From assembly GCA_020722285.1 (NCBI GenBank), contig DYLC01000005.1, positions 1 through 33,924 of the forward strand: a stretch of DNA of 33,924 nt. Direction: 5' to 3'. Of this stretch, positions 7,478-15,947 are shown in pieces (the first letter of the stretch is position 1; each line of letters starts with the position of its first letter). The position numbers and the translations under genes were made by a program. The notes beneath the pieces were generated by a model. It searched no databases and was not told where the DNA came from. It worked only from the letters and a program-made list of their open reading frames with translations. This DNA comes from Desulfobulbus propionicus. Its GTDB lineage: Bacteria > Desulfobacterota > Dissulfuribacteria > Dissulfuribacterales > DYLC01.

Positions 7478-8404
7478 CTATTCTATCAATCCTATTCTCT
7501 TAAGATATTTTTGATCCTTCGACCAATTTTTAAGCACCTTGACCCAGATATCAAGCTCAATGCGAGCATCCCACATCTGCTTGAGTTCCTCAAGAACCAA
7601 CCGTTTGTTTTTTCTTATAAATTTAGCATCTTTTCCGATGATTATGCCTTTTTGAGATGGCTTCTCCACATAAACTGTAGCATGGATTGTAATGGTTTTT
7701 CTATCTCTTGTAAACTCAAATGGCTCCACCTCTACAAAAGTGGAATATGGCACTTCCTCTTCAGCCATCAAAAATATTTTTTCCCTAATAAGTTCAGCGA
7801 CAAACATCTCCTTAGTCTGATCTGTTAAAAATGTAGCATCATAAAACTGAGGGCCTTCTGGCATAAGCCTCATAGTTTCATCAAGCAAAAGAGCAAGTCC
7901 TTCATTATGTATGGCTGAAATAGGAATAATTGACTCAAATGGAAAAAAATCCTTCATTTCATTTATGATAGGCAGCAGATTTTCCTTTGCTACCAGGTCA
8001 ATTTTATTTAGCACCAATAGAACTGGCTTGCCTGTATGTTTCAGCAGATCGAGAATGGCAAGCTCTGTAGCTGGCCACCTTCTCGTGATATCAACAACAA
8101 GCAGAACAGCATCCACATCAGCCAATGCTTTCGTCGCCCAGTCCACAATAACTTTGTTCAGGAGGTGCTTGGACTCATGGATTCCTGGCGTATCAACAAA
8201 AACAATCTGGAAGTTTGCACCAGTAAGTATCCCCCTGATTTGTTGCCTTGTGGTCTGGGGCTTTGGGGTAGTAATAGCAATTTTTTGCCCTAATAACTGA
8301 TTAAGCAATGTGGATTTGCCAGTATTTGGAGCGCCAATAATGGCAACAAAACCAGAACGAAACCCTTCTTTGCCCTGTGTGGTAATTAACTGATCATTCT
8401 CCAT
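7478..8404 (-). CDS. era: GTPase Era
   Basis: GAPNTGKSTLLNQLLGQKIAITTPKPQTTRQQIRGI, DTPGIHE, NKIDL, KH domain QKGIIIGKDAKFIRK. Confidence 0.95.
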   Translation of the reverse strand: MENDQLITTQGKEGFRSGFVAIIGAPNTGKSTLLNQLLGQKIAITTPKPQTTRQQIRGILTGANFQIVFVDTPGIHESKHLLNKVIVDWATKALADVDAVLLVVDITRRWPATELAILDLLKHTGKPVLLVLNKIDLVAKENLLPIINEMKDFFPFESIIPISAIHNEGLALLLDETMRLMPEGPQFYDATFLTDQTKEMFVAELIREKIFLMAEEEVPYSTFVEVEPFEFTRDRKTITIHATVYVEKPSQKGIIIGKDAKFIRKNKRLVLEELKQMWDARIELDIWVKVLKNWSKDQKYLKRIGLIE

Positions 8405-8673
8405 TTCTGATAACCGATTATCTTGTTAATATAGTTTATTAACCTATAGTGCCTGCAAAAACTTCAACAATACTATTTGGTTGTGCAGTGTCATGATGGC
8501 TTGACAGCGAGGTGTATATACAAAGAGTCTGTTGAGCTGTTAGATGACAAGCTATTGTGAGTTTAAGCTCGTTATCTTTTTACAATCAGCCAAATTTTTT
8601 ATACAAAGTTGTTGTATCCTCGCGCCTTTCTAACGAACAAATCTTTATTTTTTTGGAGTTACTTGAGGATAGT

Positions 8674-9399
8674 TCAAGAACTGCCTGGAGCTGGAAGTTT
8701 TGCAATTGCTTCCCTGGCAGCTCTCTGTTCTGCTTCTTTTTTGTTTTTTCCGCTTGCCATGACGATAAACCTGTCTTGTAAATACAAGGCAACTGTAAAT
8801 TTTTTATCATGATCCGGCCCTTCAGATGCCTCGACCCTATAGGTTGGTGCGGTTTTATAAAGCGCCTGAGTATGCTCCTGCAATATGCTTTTATAATCAT
8901 TAAGGGGAGTTTCCGGATCAATCTGTTCAATTTGAGGCATAAAAATCTTTCGCACCACCTCTAAACTTCGCTCATAGCCACCATCAAGGTATATGGCTCC
9001 TATTACCGCCTCAAATACGTCTGCAAGGATAGATGGCTTGTTGTAACCTTTGGCGTTGAACTCACCCTTGCTGAGCCTGATATAGTGTGAAAAAAAGAGT
9101 TTCTTTGCCAAGGAGGCAAGCCTGGTTTCATTGACCAAGCTTGCTCTCATACGCGTCAATACGCCTTCTGAATACTTGGATGCAAAAGATTCAAAGAGGA
9201 TATGACTTATAATGAGCTCCAGAACAGCATCACCTAAAAATTCCAGCAATTCATTGTCAGCCACAGAAGCCTCTTCACTTTTGCAGGAACTGTGGGTCAT
9301 CGCTTGTACCAATAGGTTGATATTGTTAAATGAATAGCCGAGTATACTTTCAAATTCATTAAATTTTTTATTTTGTAGCTGAGGATATATATTGCTCAT
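8674..9399 (-). CDS. rnc: Ribonuclease III
   Basis: NELLEFLGDAVLELIISHILF, ILADVFEAVIGAIYLDGG, dsRBD YKSILQEHTQ...GKNKKEAEQRAAREAI. Confidence 0.95.
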   Translation of the reverse strand: MSNIYPQLQNKKFNEFESILGYSFNNINLLVQAMTHSSCKSEEASVADNELLEFLGDAVLELIISHILFESFASKYSEGVLTRMRASLVNETRLASLAKKLFFSHYIRLSKGEFNAKGYNKPSILADVFEAVIGAIYLDGGYERSLEVVRKIFMPQIEQIDPETPLNDYKSILQEHTQALYKTAPTYRVEASEGPDHDKKFTVALYLQDRFIVMASGKNKKEAEQRAAREAIAKLPAPGSS

Positions 9400-9466
9400 G
9401 TTTTAATTATATCAAGATTATATGAAGTTTGACTAATTTTAAGCAGGCTCAAGATGCTCAGTGTTA

Positions 9467-10528
9467 TTACACTCGGACATCAAAGCTAACTGCTTTCAAT
9501 AAATTTTGCAGGGATGGTTCTATGGCGAGTTTTGTTTTAACGACCCATACAGGATATGTAAAATTGAAATCATGCAGTTTTATTGCATCCTTTTCCGTTG
9601 TAACAAGGGCATCAGCTTGTATTTTTTGGGCAATCTTGCAAAGCTCGAAAACGTCGTCCTGTGTATAACAATAGTGATCCGCAAATAACACCTGTTCTAT
9701 CACAAAACCACCTGAACTGGAAAGGGTTTTTACAAACGCCTCTGGATGTCCTATGCCACAAAAGGCGACCATTTTTTTTTGATGTAACTGATTAACTCCC
9801 ACAAACTGTCCGTCCAGCGATGTCACACCTGCAACAACGGTTTTGCTTATAAGCATATCAGCATCCGGGGCAAGCTTCTTTAGTGTTTTTTGCAGTCTTA
9901 ATATCTCTGAAGAATCAGCGAAGACGTCAGCCATGGTTATGATAACTGCATCTGCCTTTGACGCGGCTTCAAGGGGTTCTCTTAGGTCACCACCAGGGAA
10001 AACTTTTATATTACCAAATGGGTCAATGGCTGAAAAGCACAGTATATCCATGTCCCTATCAAGTTTCATGTGTTGAAAACCATCATCAAGTACAATTATT
10101 TCAACTCCATTTTGCACTGCAAGCATTCCTCCCGCGCGCCTGTCCGATCCCACAACAACCACAAGTCCTGGTAGTTTTTCGGCCATCATCATAGCCTCAT
10201 CACCGGAAATTTTGACTTCTGTTAAAATCTCCCTGCCATCTGAAACAAGTACAGGGCCCTTTCCTGCCTTACCCTTGTATCCTCGACTCACAACAGCAGT
10301 TTTTTTCCCTTTTTTAATAAAAAAATCTGCTATCTCCATGACTACCGGGGTTTTCCCCGTACCACCCATAGTGATATTTCCAACACTTATTACAGGAACA
10401 GGCAGTCTGTATCGTCTCAACAGATTGTTGTTATACAAAGCCCTTCTCATCTTCATCGTCCACCCATAGGCAAAAGAAAACATAGCGCCGATGCGAAATA
10501 ACTGGTTCTTGTATCTGCTTAAATCCAT
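9467..10528 (-). CDS. lpxK: Tetraacyldisaccharide 4'-kinase
   Basis: PVPVISVGNITMGGTGKTPVVMEIADFF, VVSRGYKG, DDGFQHMKLDRDMDILC, FPGGDLREPL. Confidence 0.94.
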   Translation of the reverse strand: MDLSRYKNQLFRIGAMFSFAYGWTMKMRRALYNNNLLRRYRLPVPVISVGNITMGGTGKTPVVMEIADFFIKKGKKTAVVSRGYKGKAGKGPVLVSDGREILTEVKISGDEAMMMAEKLPGLVVVVGSDRRAGGMLAVQNGVEIIVLDDGFQHMKLDRDMDILCFSAIDPFGNIKVFPGGDLREPLEAASKADAVIITMADVFADSSEILRLQKTLKKLAPDADMLISKTVVAGVTSLDGQFVGVNQLHQKKMVAFCGIGHPEAFVKTLSSSGGFVIEQVLFADHYCYTQDDVFELCKIAQKIQADALVTTEKDAIKLHDFNFTYPVWVVKTKLAIEPSLQNLLKAVSFDVRV

Positions 10529-10534
10529 GTTAAA

Positions 10535-11878
10535 TCAGATTGTCATGTGCCCCTTCAGCCAATCAATATGCCTTGATATGACGCCCTTGTTGCGCATGGC
10601 AAATTCCATGGCATTTCTGCCTATGTCCTTGCGCAGCATTCTGTCTGAAAAAAAAGAAGCAAGCCTTTCAAAAAGCATGTCGTCATTCTCTACCAGAACT
10701 CCACCGTTACTAAGCAGAAGCCCATGAGAAACCTCCTCACAGCTTTCAACAAAAGGCCCAAAAAGAACAGGTATGCCATGCTGGGCAGGCTCAAGCAGAT
10801 TATGCCCTCCAACTGGAACAAGACTTCCTCCCACAAACGCCGCATTCGCCACTCCATAAAGGCTTGCAAGCTTACCCATCTCATCCACTATTGTAACATC
10901 AGCCCCGCCTTCTCCACGACAATGGCTCAACCTCTGTGTGCTAAGCCCATAGCTTTTGGCAAGCTTCAGGATCTCTTCCACTCTTTGGATATGACGAGGC
11001 GCAATGAGCAGTTTTATCTCTGAAAATAACTCCTTAAGCCTCTTGTGAACCTTAAAAACATCTGCCTCCTCTCCCTCATGGGTGCTGCCTGCAATCCACA
11101 AAGGGACTTTGGGATTAATGGCAGTTCTGGCAAAAAATATCCGTTTTTCTTCCAGACTCAATGGGTTAACATCAGAATCAAACTTCAAATTGCCCAACGC
11201 ATACACCCTGTCAGGCTCAATGCCAAGCTCAATCAGTCTGACCTTGTCAGCCTCGGACTGCATGGAGATAGCCTCGAAGCCATCGTAAAGAAGCCTTGCA
11301 AGATACGGGAAAAATTTTAGCCGTGAAGAGGCCTTGGACGAAATACTTCCGTTTATGAGAAAAACTGGTACGCCTGCCTCTTTGAACGTCCATATCCAGT
11401 TCGGCCAGATATCAGTTTCAACAATAACCAAACAACTCGGCTGATAGCAGGCCATAAAACGTTTTACTGAAATGCGAAAGTCAAAAGGTGGAAAGATAAT
11501 CTGGTGATATGGGAAAAGCTGGCCAAGCCTCTCTGAACCACTTCTAGTCGTGGCTGACAGGATCAAACCTGATTGAGAAAAAGCATTCTCCATGCCACGA
11601 ATAAAGGCTGCGGCTGCATTGACCTCGCCTAATGACAGGGCATGTATCCATGGCCTTTTTTGCGCACATTTGCTGAAAACAACATTTGGAGAACATGGCG
11701 CATTTCCATATTTACTTCTACTCGTTAAATCAAGCCCTAAACGTTGTGCTGCGATTTGCCTGTAATAGCCGTTAGTTGCCCCCAAAAATAACAAAATGGG
11801 CGCTAAAGCCGGTATGGAAGCTAATTGCAGAATATTGTAGAGTGTCAAAAAAAAATGGGAATCGGTTTTTTGAGACAT
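10535..11878 (-). CDS. waaA: 3-deoxy-D-manno-octulosonic acid transferase
   Basis: WIHALSLGEVNAAAAFIRGM, VETDIWPNWI, NGSISSKASSRLKFFPYL, GGHNLLEPAQHGIPVLFGP; start placed at MSQKTD rather than the 12031 ORF start. Confidence 0.9.
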   Translation of the reverse strand: MSQKTDSHFFLTLYNILQLASIPALAPILLFLGATNGYYRQIAAQRLGLDLTSRSKYGNAPCSPNVVFSKCAQKRPWIHALSLGEVNAAAAFIRGMENAFSQSGLILSATTRSGSERLGQLFPYHQIIFPPFDFRISVKRFMACYQPSCLVIVETDIWPNWIWTFKEAGVPVFLINGSISSKASSRLKFFPYLARLLYDGFEAISMQSEADKVRLIELGIEPDRVYALGNLKFDSDVNPLSLEEKRIFFARTAINPKVPLWIAGSTHEGEEADVFKVHKRLKELFSEIKLLIAPRHIQRVEEILKLAKSYGLSTQRLSHCRGEGGADVTIVDEMGKLASLYGVANAAFVGGSLVPVGGHNLLEPAQHGIPVLFGPFVESCEEVSHGLLLSNGGVLVENDDMLFERLASFFSDRMLRKDIGRNAMEFAMRNKGVISRHIDWLKGHMTI

Positions 11879-12641
11879 GAATGACGATAACAGGGAAGCA
11901 TCTGCAACACAAGCAGTAAGGGTACAGAAATTTTTGTCGCAAGCAGGGTTTTGCTCAAGAAGAAAGGCGGAAGAACTGATCATTACAGGCAAAGTCAAGG
12001 TAGATGGACAGGTTATAACTGAACTGGGCACTAAAATTTATCCTGACAGACAAACTGTAGTTGTGGATAACAAGCACATCAATGGTGTTAGGAAAAGAAC
12101 CTATGTCTTGATGCATAAACCTGCAGGCTACCTCACAACACTGCATGATCCTTTTGCAAGACCAACCATTCTGGATATTCTCCCCAAAAATATGCCCCGC
12201 ATTTTTCCTGTTGGCAGGCTGGATATGAACAGCGAAGGGCTGTTATTGCTGACTGACGACGGAGAGTTGACCAAAAGACTTCTACATCCAAGCTTCAAGG
12301 TAGCCAAAACATACAGATGCGTTATTAGCCCCATTGCTTCCAACGAACAACTGGAGAGATTACGAAGAGGTATTGTGGCAGCAGGATTAGGGCCGCGTAA
12401 AACAATGCCATGCACAATCAAAACCATTCGACAAACCCATGACAGATCTACTGTTGAAATCACCCTTAAAGAAGGAAGAAAAAGACAAATAAGGTTGATG
12501 TTTCAGGCTGTTGGCTGTGAAGTGCTGAGATTGATAAGAATCAAAATGGGTTCTCTTGAACTTAAAGATCTTGCTGCCGGAACTTTTCGTGAACTTACAG
12601 AAAATGAAGTGGCAAAACTTAAAACAGAAGCTGGTCTGTAA
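11877..12641 (+). CDS. RsuA/RluB-family pseudouridine synthase with S4 domain
   Basis: S4: VRVQKFLSQAGFCSRRKAEELIITGKVKVDGQ; catalytic FPVGRLDMNSEGLLLLTDDGEL; KEGRKRQIRLMF. Confidence 0.92.
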   Translation: MNDDNREASATQAVRVQKFLSQAGFCSRRKAEELIITGKVKVDGQVITELGTKIYPDRQTVVVDNKHINGVRKRTYVLMHKPAGYLTTLHDPFARPTILDILPKNMPRIFPVGRLDMNSEGLLLLTDDGELTKRLLHPSFKVAKTYRCVISPIASNEQLERLRRGIVAAGLGPRKTMPCTIKTIRQTHDRSTVEITLKEGRKRQIRLMFQAVGCEVLRLIRIKMGSLELKDLAAGTFRELTENEVAKLKTEAGL

Positions 12642-12661
12642 CAGTTACGGTTACAGACCAG
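12631..12661. terminator. Perfect 12-bp hairpin between converging pseudouridine synthase and csp genes (possible bidirectional terminator)
   Basis: CTGGTCTGTAAC-AGTTACG-GTTACAGACCAG; includes the stop codon of the upstream gene; no long T tract. Confidence 0.5.
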
Positions 12662-12674
12662 AATAAGTTGCGCT

Positions 12675-12878
12675 TTAACGAATTATTTTTACATTAGAAG
12701 CCTGAGGTCCTTTAGGGCCGTCGGTTACCTCAAACTCTACGTCCTGTCCCTCTTTCAGGGACTTAAAACCCTCCTGCTGCACAGCACTGAAATGTACAAA
12801 TACGTCCGCTCCACCATCCTGACTGATAAACCCATACCCTTTCTGGTCATTAAACCATTTGACCTTCCCTTTTGCCAT
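12675..12878 (-). CDS. Cold shock domain protein (CspA family)
   Basis: [33 protein letters not shown]...; SD AAAGGAG upstream of ATG at 12878. Confidence 0.96.
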   Translation of the reverse strand: MAKGKVKWFNDQKGYGFISQDGGADVFVHFSAVQQEGFKSLKEGQDVEFEVTDGPKGPQASNVKIIR

Positions 12879-13125
12879 TTGACTTACTCCTTTGTTTATT
12901 ACATATTTGGGATTACCCCACTTGAAACGCAAATCACAACCGATAGGTCTGCCGTCAACTTTGCACTGCGATGGCGACAAAAGGGTCTGCCAAACATCAA
13001 AGGTAAAACGTGTTGCCACTGCCACATCGGATGTATTTTTATAGTTAGTATCAAAGTAACCATAAAACAACTTGAACGTCAACTAAAATTTGGATAGTAC
13101 AATGCAAATGATGCGTCTTGATAGT

Positions 13126-13162
13126 GGGAAGTTCTAAAAATTTCTAATTTCTGGAATTTCCC
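13126..13162. repeat. Minimal palindrome resembling the TIRs of the dispersed repeat family
   Basis: GGGAAGTTCTAAAAATTTCTAATTTCTGGAATTTCCC; imperfect inverted repeat. Confidence 0.45.
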
Positions 13163-13260
13163 TACAGATGAAAACAGTCTTGTTGAATCTTGGCAGCGCA
13201 TTGTTATTACTGTATATCTGACAGATATGAAAGTAAGATGTTGCTGACTGGAGGGTTGAA

Positions 13261-14379
13261 ATGGGCATAAATAATGTTGTTTTTCTTGAGATACTGGAAT
13301 GGTTTGATGAAAGCGGCGCAGAGGTGGCCCACAGGCTGCCTCAAGAGGGTTCTGGAGAACTCAAGTTTGGCGCTCAGGTTATAGTCAGAGAGAGCCAGGC
13401 AGCGGTCTTTTATTCAAGCGGCGTGGCCTGTGATGCCCTTGGCCCTGGCAGACACACCCTCAGCACTTACAACATACCTGTCCTTACGAAACTTCTTTCG
13501 CTTCCCTGGGCATTTTCAAGCCCGTTTCGGGCAGAGGTTTACTTTACAAACCTCAAGATATTTAACAACCTACGTTGGGGCACAAGAGACCCTGTTGCAT
13601 TCAGGGACAGAGATCTTGGGCTTGTCAGAATCAGGGCTAATGGCATTTTCAACCTTCAGGTTACCCAGCCTGTTCTGTTCATCAACAGCCTTATTGGCAC
13701 GAGTCCGAGTTACACAATCGGCGATCTCGAAAAATATTTTAACGAGATTATCATCTCAAGGCTCAATGACCTCATGGGAGAGGAACTCGACACTCTTTTT
13801 GATCTGCCAGGCAGGTATGACGATTTCTCAAAAAATCTCTCTACAAGATTGGAGCAGGATTTCAGCGAATATGGCCTTGCATTGCGTGGTATCTATATCA
13901 ACTCTATAACTCCTCCAGGAGAAGTGCAGCAGGCCATTGACGACAAAGGCAGACTTGCGCTTTTAAATGCCAACCTTGGAGACTTCATGCAGATGAAGGC
14001 AGCCATGGCAATGGAGGGGGCGGCGACGTCCGGCAATGGCGCGGCCGGCGCAGGAGTGGGCATGGGTATAGGGATGCTGCTTCCAGGGATGCTGACTGCA
14101 TCACAGGGAATCAAGCAAACTGAGCTGCAACTACAGACCTGCCCCAAGTGCGGGACAACAACCGGCGCTGAATCCAAGTTCTGTCCAAGCTGTGGACATC
14201 AACTCCTTACCATCCGAAAGTGCAGGATGTGCAGCGCCGACCTGCATCCTGCATCACGATTTTGCCACAAATGCGGGGCAAAAGTGGAACAGGAGAAAGA
14301 GCCACGGATATGCAAGGAATGCTCAATGCAAAACAGACCTGAGGCGGTTTTCTGCAACAATTGCGGCGCCAAACTGTAA
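13261..14379 (+). CDS. SPFH/band-7 (virion core-like, YdjI-like) protein with C-terminal tandem zinc ribbons
   Basis: GAQVIVRESQAAVFYSSGVACDALGPGRHTLSTYNIPVLTKL SPFH N-terminus; CPKCGTTTGAESKFCPSCGH, CRMCSADLHPASRFCHKCGA, CKECSMQNRPEAVFCNNCGA. Confidence 0.88.
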   Translation: MGINNVVFLEILEWFDESGAEVAHRLPQEGSGELKFGAQVIVRESQAAVFYSSGVACDALGPGRHTLSTYNIPVLTKLLSLPWAFSSPFRAEVYFTNLKIFNNLRWGTRDPVAFRDRDLGLVRIRANGIFNLQVTQPVLFINSLIGTSPSYTIGDLEKYFNEIIISRLNDLMGEELDTLFDLPGRYDDFSKNLSTRLEQDFSEYGLALRGIYINSITPPGEVQQAIDDKGRLALLNANLGDFMQMKAAMAMEGAATSGNGAAGAGVGMGIGMLLPGMLTASQGIKQTELQLQTCPKCGTTTGAESKFCPSCGHQLLTIRKCRMCSADLHPASRFCHKCGAKVEQEKEPRICKECSMQNRPEAVFCNNCGAKL

Positions 14380-14394
14380 CGGAGCCTTATTCCT

Positions 14395-15681
14395 TTGGCC
14401 GGAGTTGCATCCTCACTGAAGTGTCCTCAGTGCTCAGGCAGTATTGAGTTTTCAGGGGCAGAGACCGTAGTTACCTGCGGATTTTGCAAAAGCAGGCTTT
14501 ACATGGTCACAAAAGGGGCTTTCAGGTTCCTGCTTCTGCCAACAGGCTTTGAAACTGCCGGAAATGAATTGCCTTCAAACCTGATTTACATACCTTTCTG
14601 GCGCTACAAGGGCGGTTTCTTTCGTGTTCTTGAGGATTTCAGCATCCAGTGGAGCAATTTCGACAGCACAATATGCGCTATCCCGGAACTTATGGAAAAC
14701 CTCAACCTTGGCATCAGACATCAGACCATGACAATGCGTTTGCTTGATGATATGCAAAAAATGCCTTCACCTCAAATTAGTTTTCACGAAGGCCTGGTTA
14801 ATGCCCAGAAACGTTTTGGGACATTTCTTGCTCAACCGCAGCTTGAACGTTTTATCGGAGCACATCAAAGCGCAATCTATGCCCCTTTTGCAATCAAGAA
14901 CAGGGCGAACAAGCACCTGCTTGAACCATTGATACAAGGCATGGCAGCCCTGTCTGTCAGCGATAACCTGCTTCAGGCCCTTTTGGCGCCAGTGGACAGA
15001 TCGGGGGCTACTGCCCTTGTTCCCCTTTTGTGCCCTGAATGTGGTGCTGATATGCCTGCCCAAAACAGGGTTATAGCGCTAATGTGCGATAGATGTCAAA
15101 AGGCATGGCATATAAGAAAGCGGAGATTTTCTCCCCTTTCCTATCGGATCGTTGCGCCTTCAGGGGCTGATTTTAATGCCAAAAGCGTGGGCATCTGGCT
15201 GCCTTTCTGGGTAACAGAGGTTAAACTCAACGGGCTTGGCCTTGACAACAGGGCAGCCTTTAACCTTGCAGCAATCTCCTACTGGCCAGTGAACAAAGAC
15301 TGGCATGAAAAAAATATCTGTCTTGTGACCCCTGCCTTCAATCTTTCCCCCAAGATGCTTTTGAAATTGTCTGCCAAGATGACCATAGCGAGGATCTCTT
15401 ACGATTCAAGCGAAATAAAACTGGATTGCGGCGCAAGACTTGCGCCAGTAACCCTGCCTTACGATGTCTCAGCAAAAATGTTCAAGTTTATACTTGCGGA
15501 GTTATTCCAGCGCCACAAAAAAATCGCCCCTCTGGTCCATGACAGCGGCATCAAGGCAATCAATACAACCCTTTGTTATCTTCCTTATAAACAAAATGGA
15601 AATGATTTAATATGTCAGCATACAGGAAACGCTATCTCTGCCCAGGCTGTTGAGATAGGTATGCGCATAATATCTCCTTAA
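14395..15681 (+). CDS. Zinc-ribbon protein of unknown function (partner of SPFH protein)
   Basis: TTG start 15 nt after the SPFH gene; two zinc ribbons LKCPQCSGSIEF...VTCGFCKSRLY and LCPECGADMPAQN...LMCDRCQKAWHI. Confidence 0.7.
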   Translation: MAGVASSLKCPQCSGSIEFSGAETVVTCGFCKSRLYMVTKGAFRFLLLPTGFETAGNELPSNLIYIPFWRYKGGFFRVLEDFSIQWSNFDSTICAIPELMENLNLGIRHQTMTMRLLDDMQKMPSPQISFHEGLVNAQKRFGTFLAQPQLERFIGAHQSAIYAPFAIKNRANKHLLEPLIQGMAALSVSDNLLQALLAPVDRSGATALVPLLCPECGADMPAQNRVIALMCDRCQKAWHIRKRRFSPLSYRIVAPSGADFNAKSVGIWLPFWVTEVKLNGLGLDNRAAFNLAAISYWPVNKDWHEKNICLVTPAFNLSPKMLLKLSAKMTIARISYDSSEIKLDCGARLAPVTLPYDVSAKMFKFILAELFQRHKKIAPLVHDSGIKAINTTLCYLPYKQNGNDLICQHTGNAISAQAVEIGMRIISP

Positions 15682-15702
15682 TGCTTAATCTTTTAAAAAC
15701 TG

Positions 15703-15747
15703 GTAACTATTCAGTATAATGCCGAAAACGAACGAAAACCACCATAC
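15703..15747 (+). repeat. 45-bp dispersed repeat, left copy (inverted relative to 22307..22351)
   Basis: GTAACTATTCAGTATAATGCCGAAAACGAACGAAAACCACCATAC; matches reverse complement of 22307..22351 at 43/45 positions. Confidence 0.9.
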
Positions 15748-15756
15748 TGATGATAT

Positions 15757-15782
15757 GCGTGGTCTGAAGATACAGACCACGC
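15757..15782. other. Perfect 10-bp hairpin
   Basis: GCGTGGTCTG-AAGATA-CAGACCACGC. Confidence 0.75.
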
Positions 15783-15797
15783 CGCAGAAGCGATGGG

Positions 15798-15943
15798 GAA
15801 CTGCCCACCCTTGAAGAACAGGAAAAGACCTAATAGAATGGGCGCTGAATGAAGCGGTTGACAACAAGACAGAGGCAGCCCGGATCCTTGGTATTGACAG
15901 GGTATCGCTTTGGAGAAAACTCAAAAAATTCGGGATGGAATAA
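15798..15943 (+). pseudogene. Frameshifted C-terminal remnant of a sigma-54-type response regulator (Fis-type HTH)
   Basis: ELPTLEEQEK in one frame continues after an apparent 1-nt deletion as DLIEWALNEAVDNKTEAARILGIDRVSLWRKLKKFGME*. Confidence 0.7.
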
Positions 15944-15947
15944 GGTC

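Noticed and set aside
11879-12031. N-terminal extension of the waaA ORF
   Set aside because: Non-WaaA-like sequence overlapping the divergent pseudouridine synthase; start at 11878 fits the family better.
12879-13082. N-terminal extension of the csp ORF
   Set aside because: Cold-shock domain starts at MAKGKVKW with a strong SD directly upstream; the extension is probably leader RNA.
13430-13909. 159-aa + strand ORF
   Set aside because: Alternative frame within the SPFH gene.
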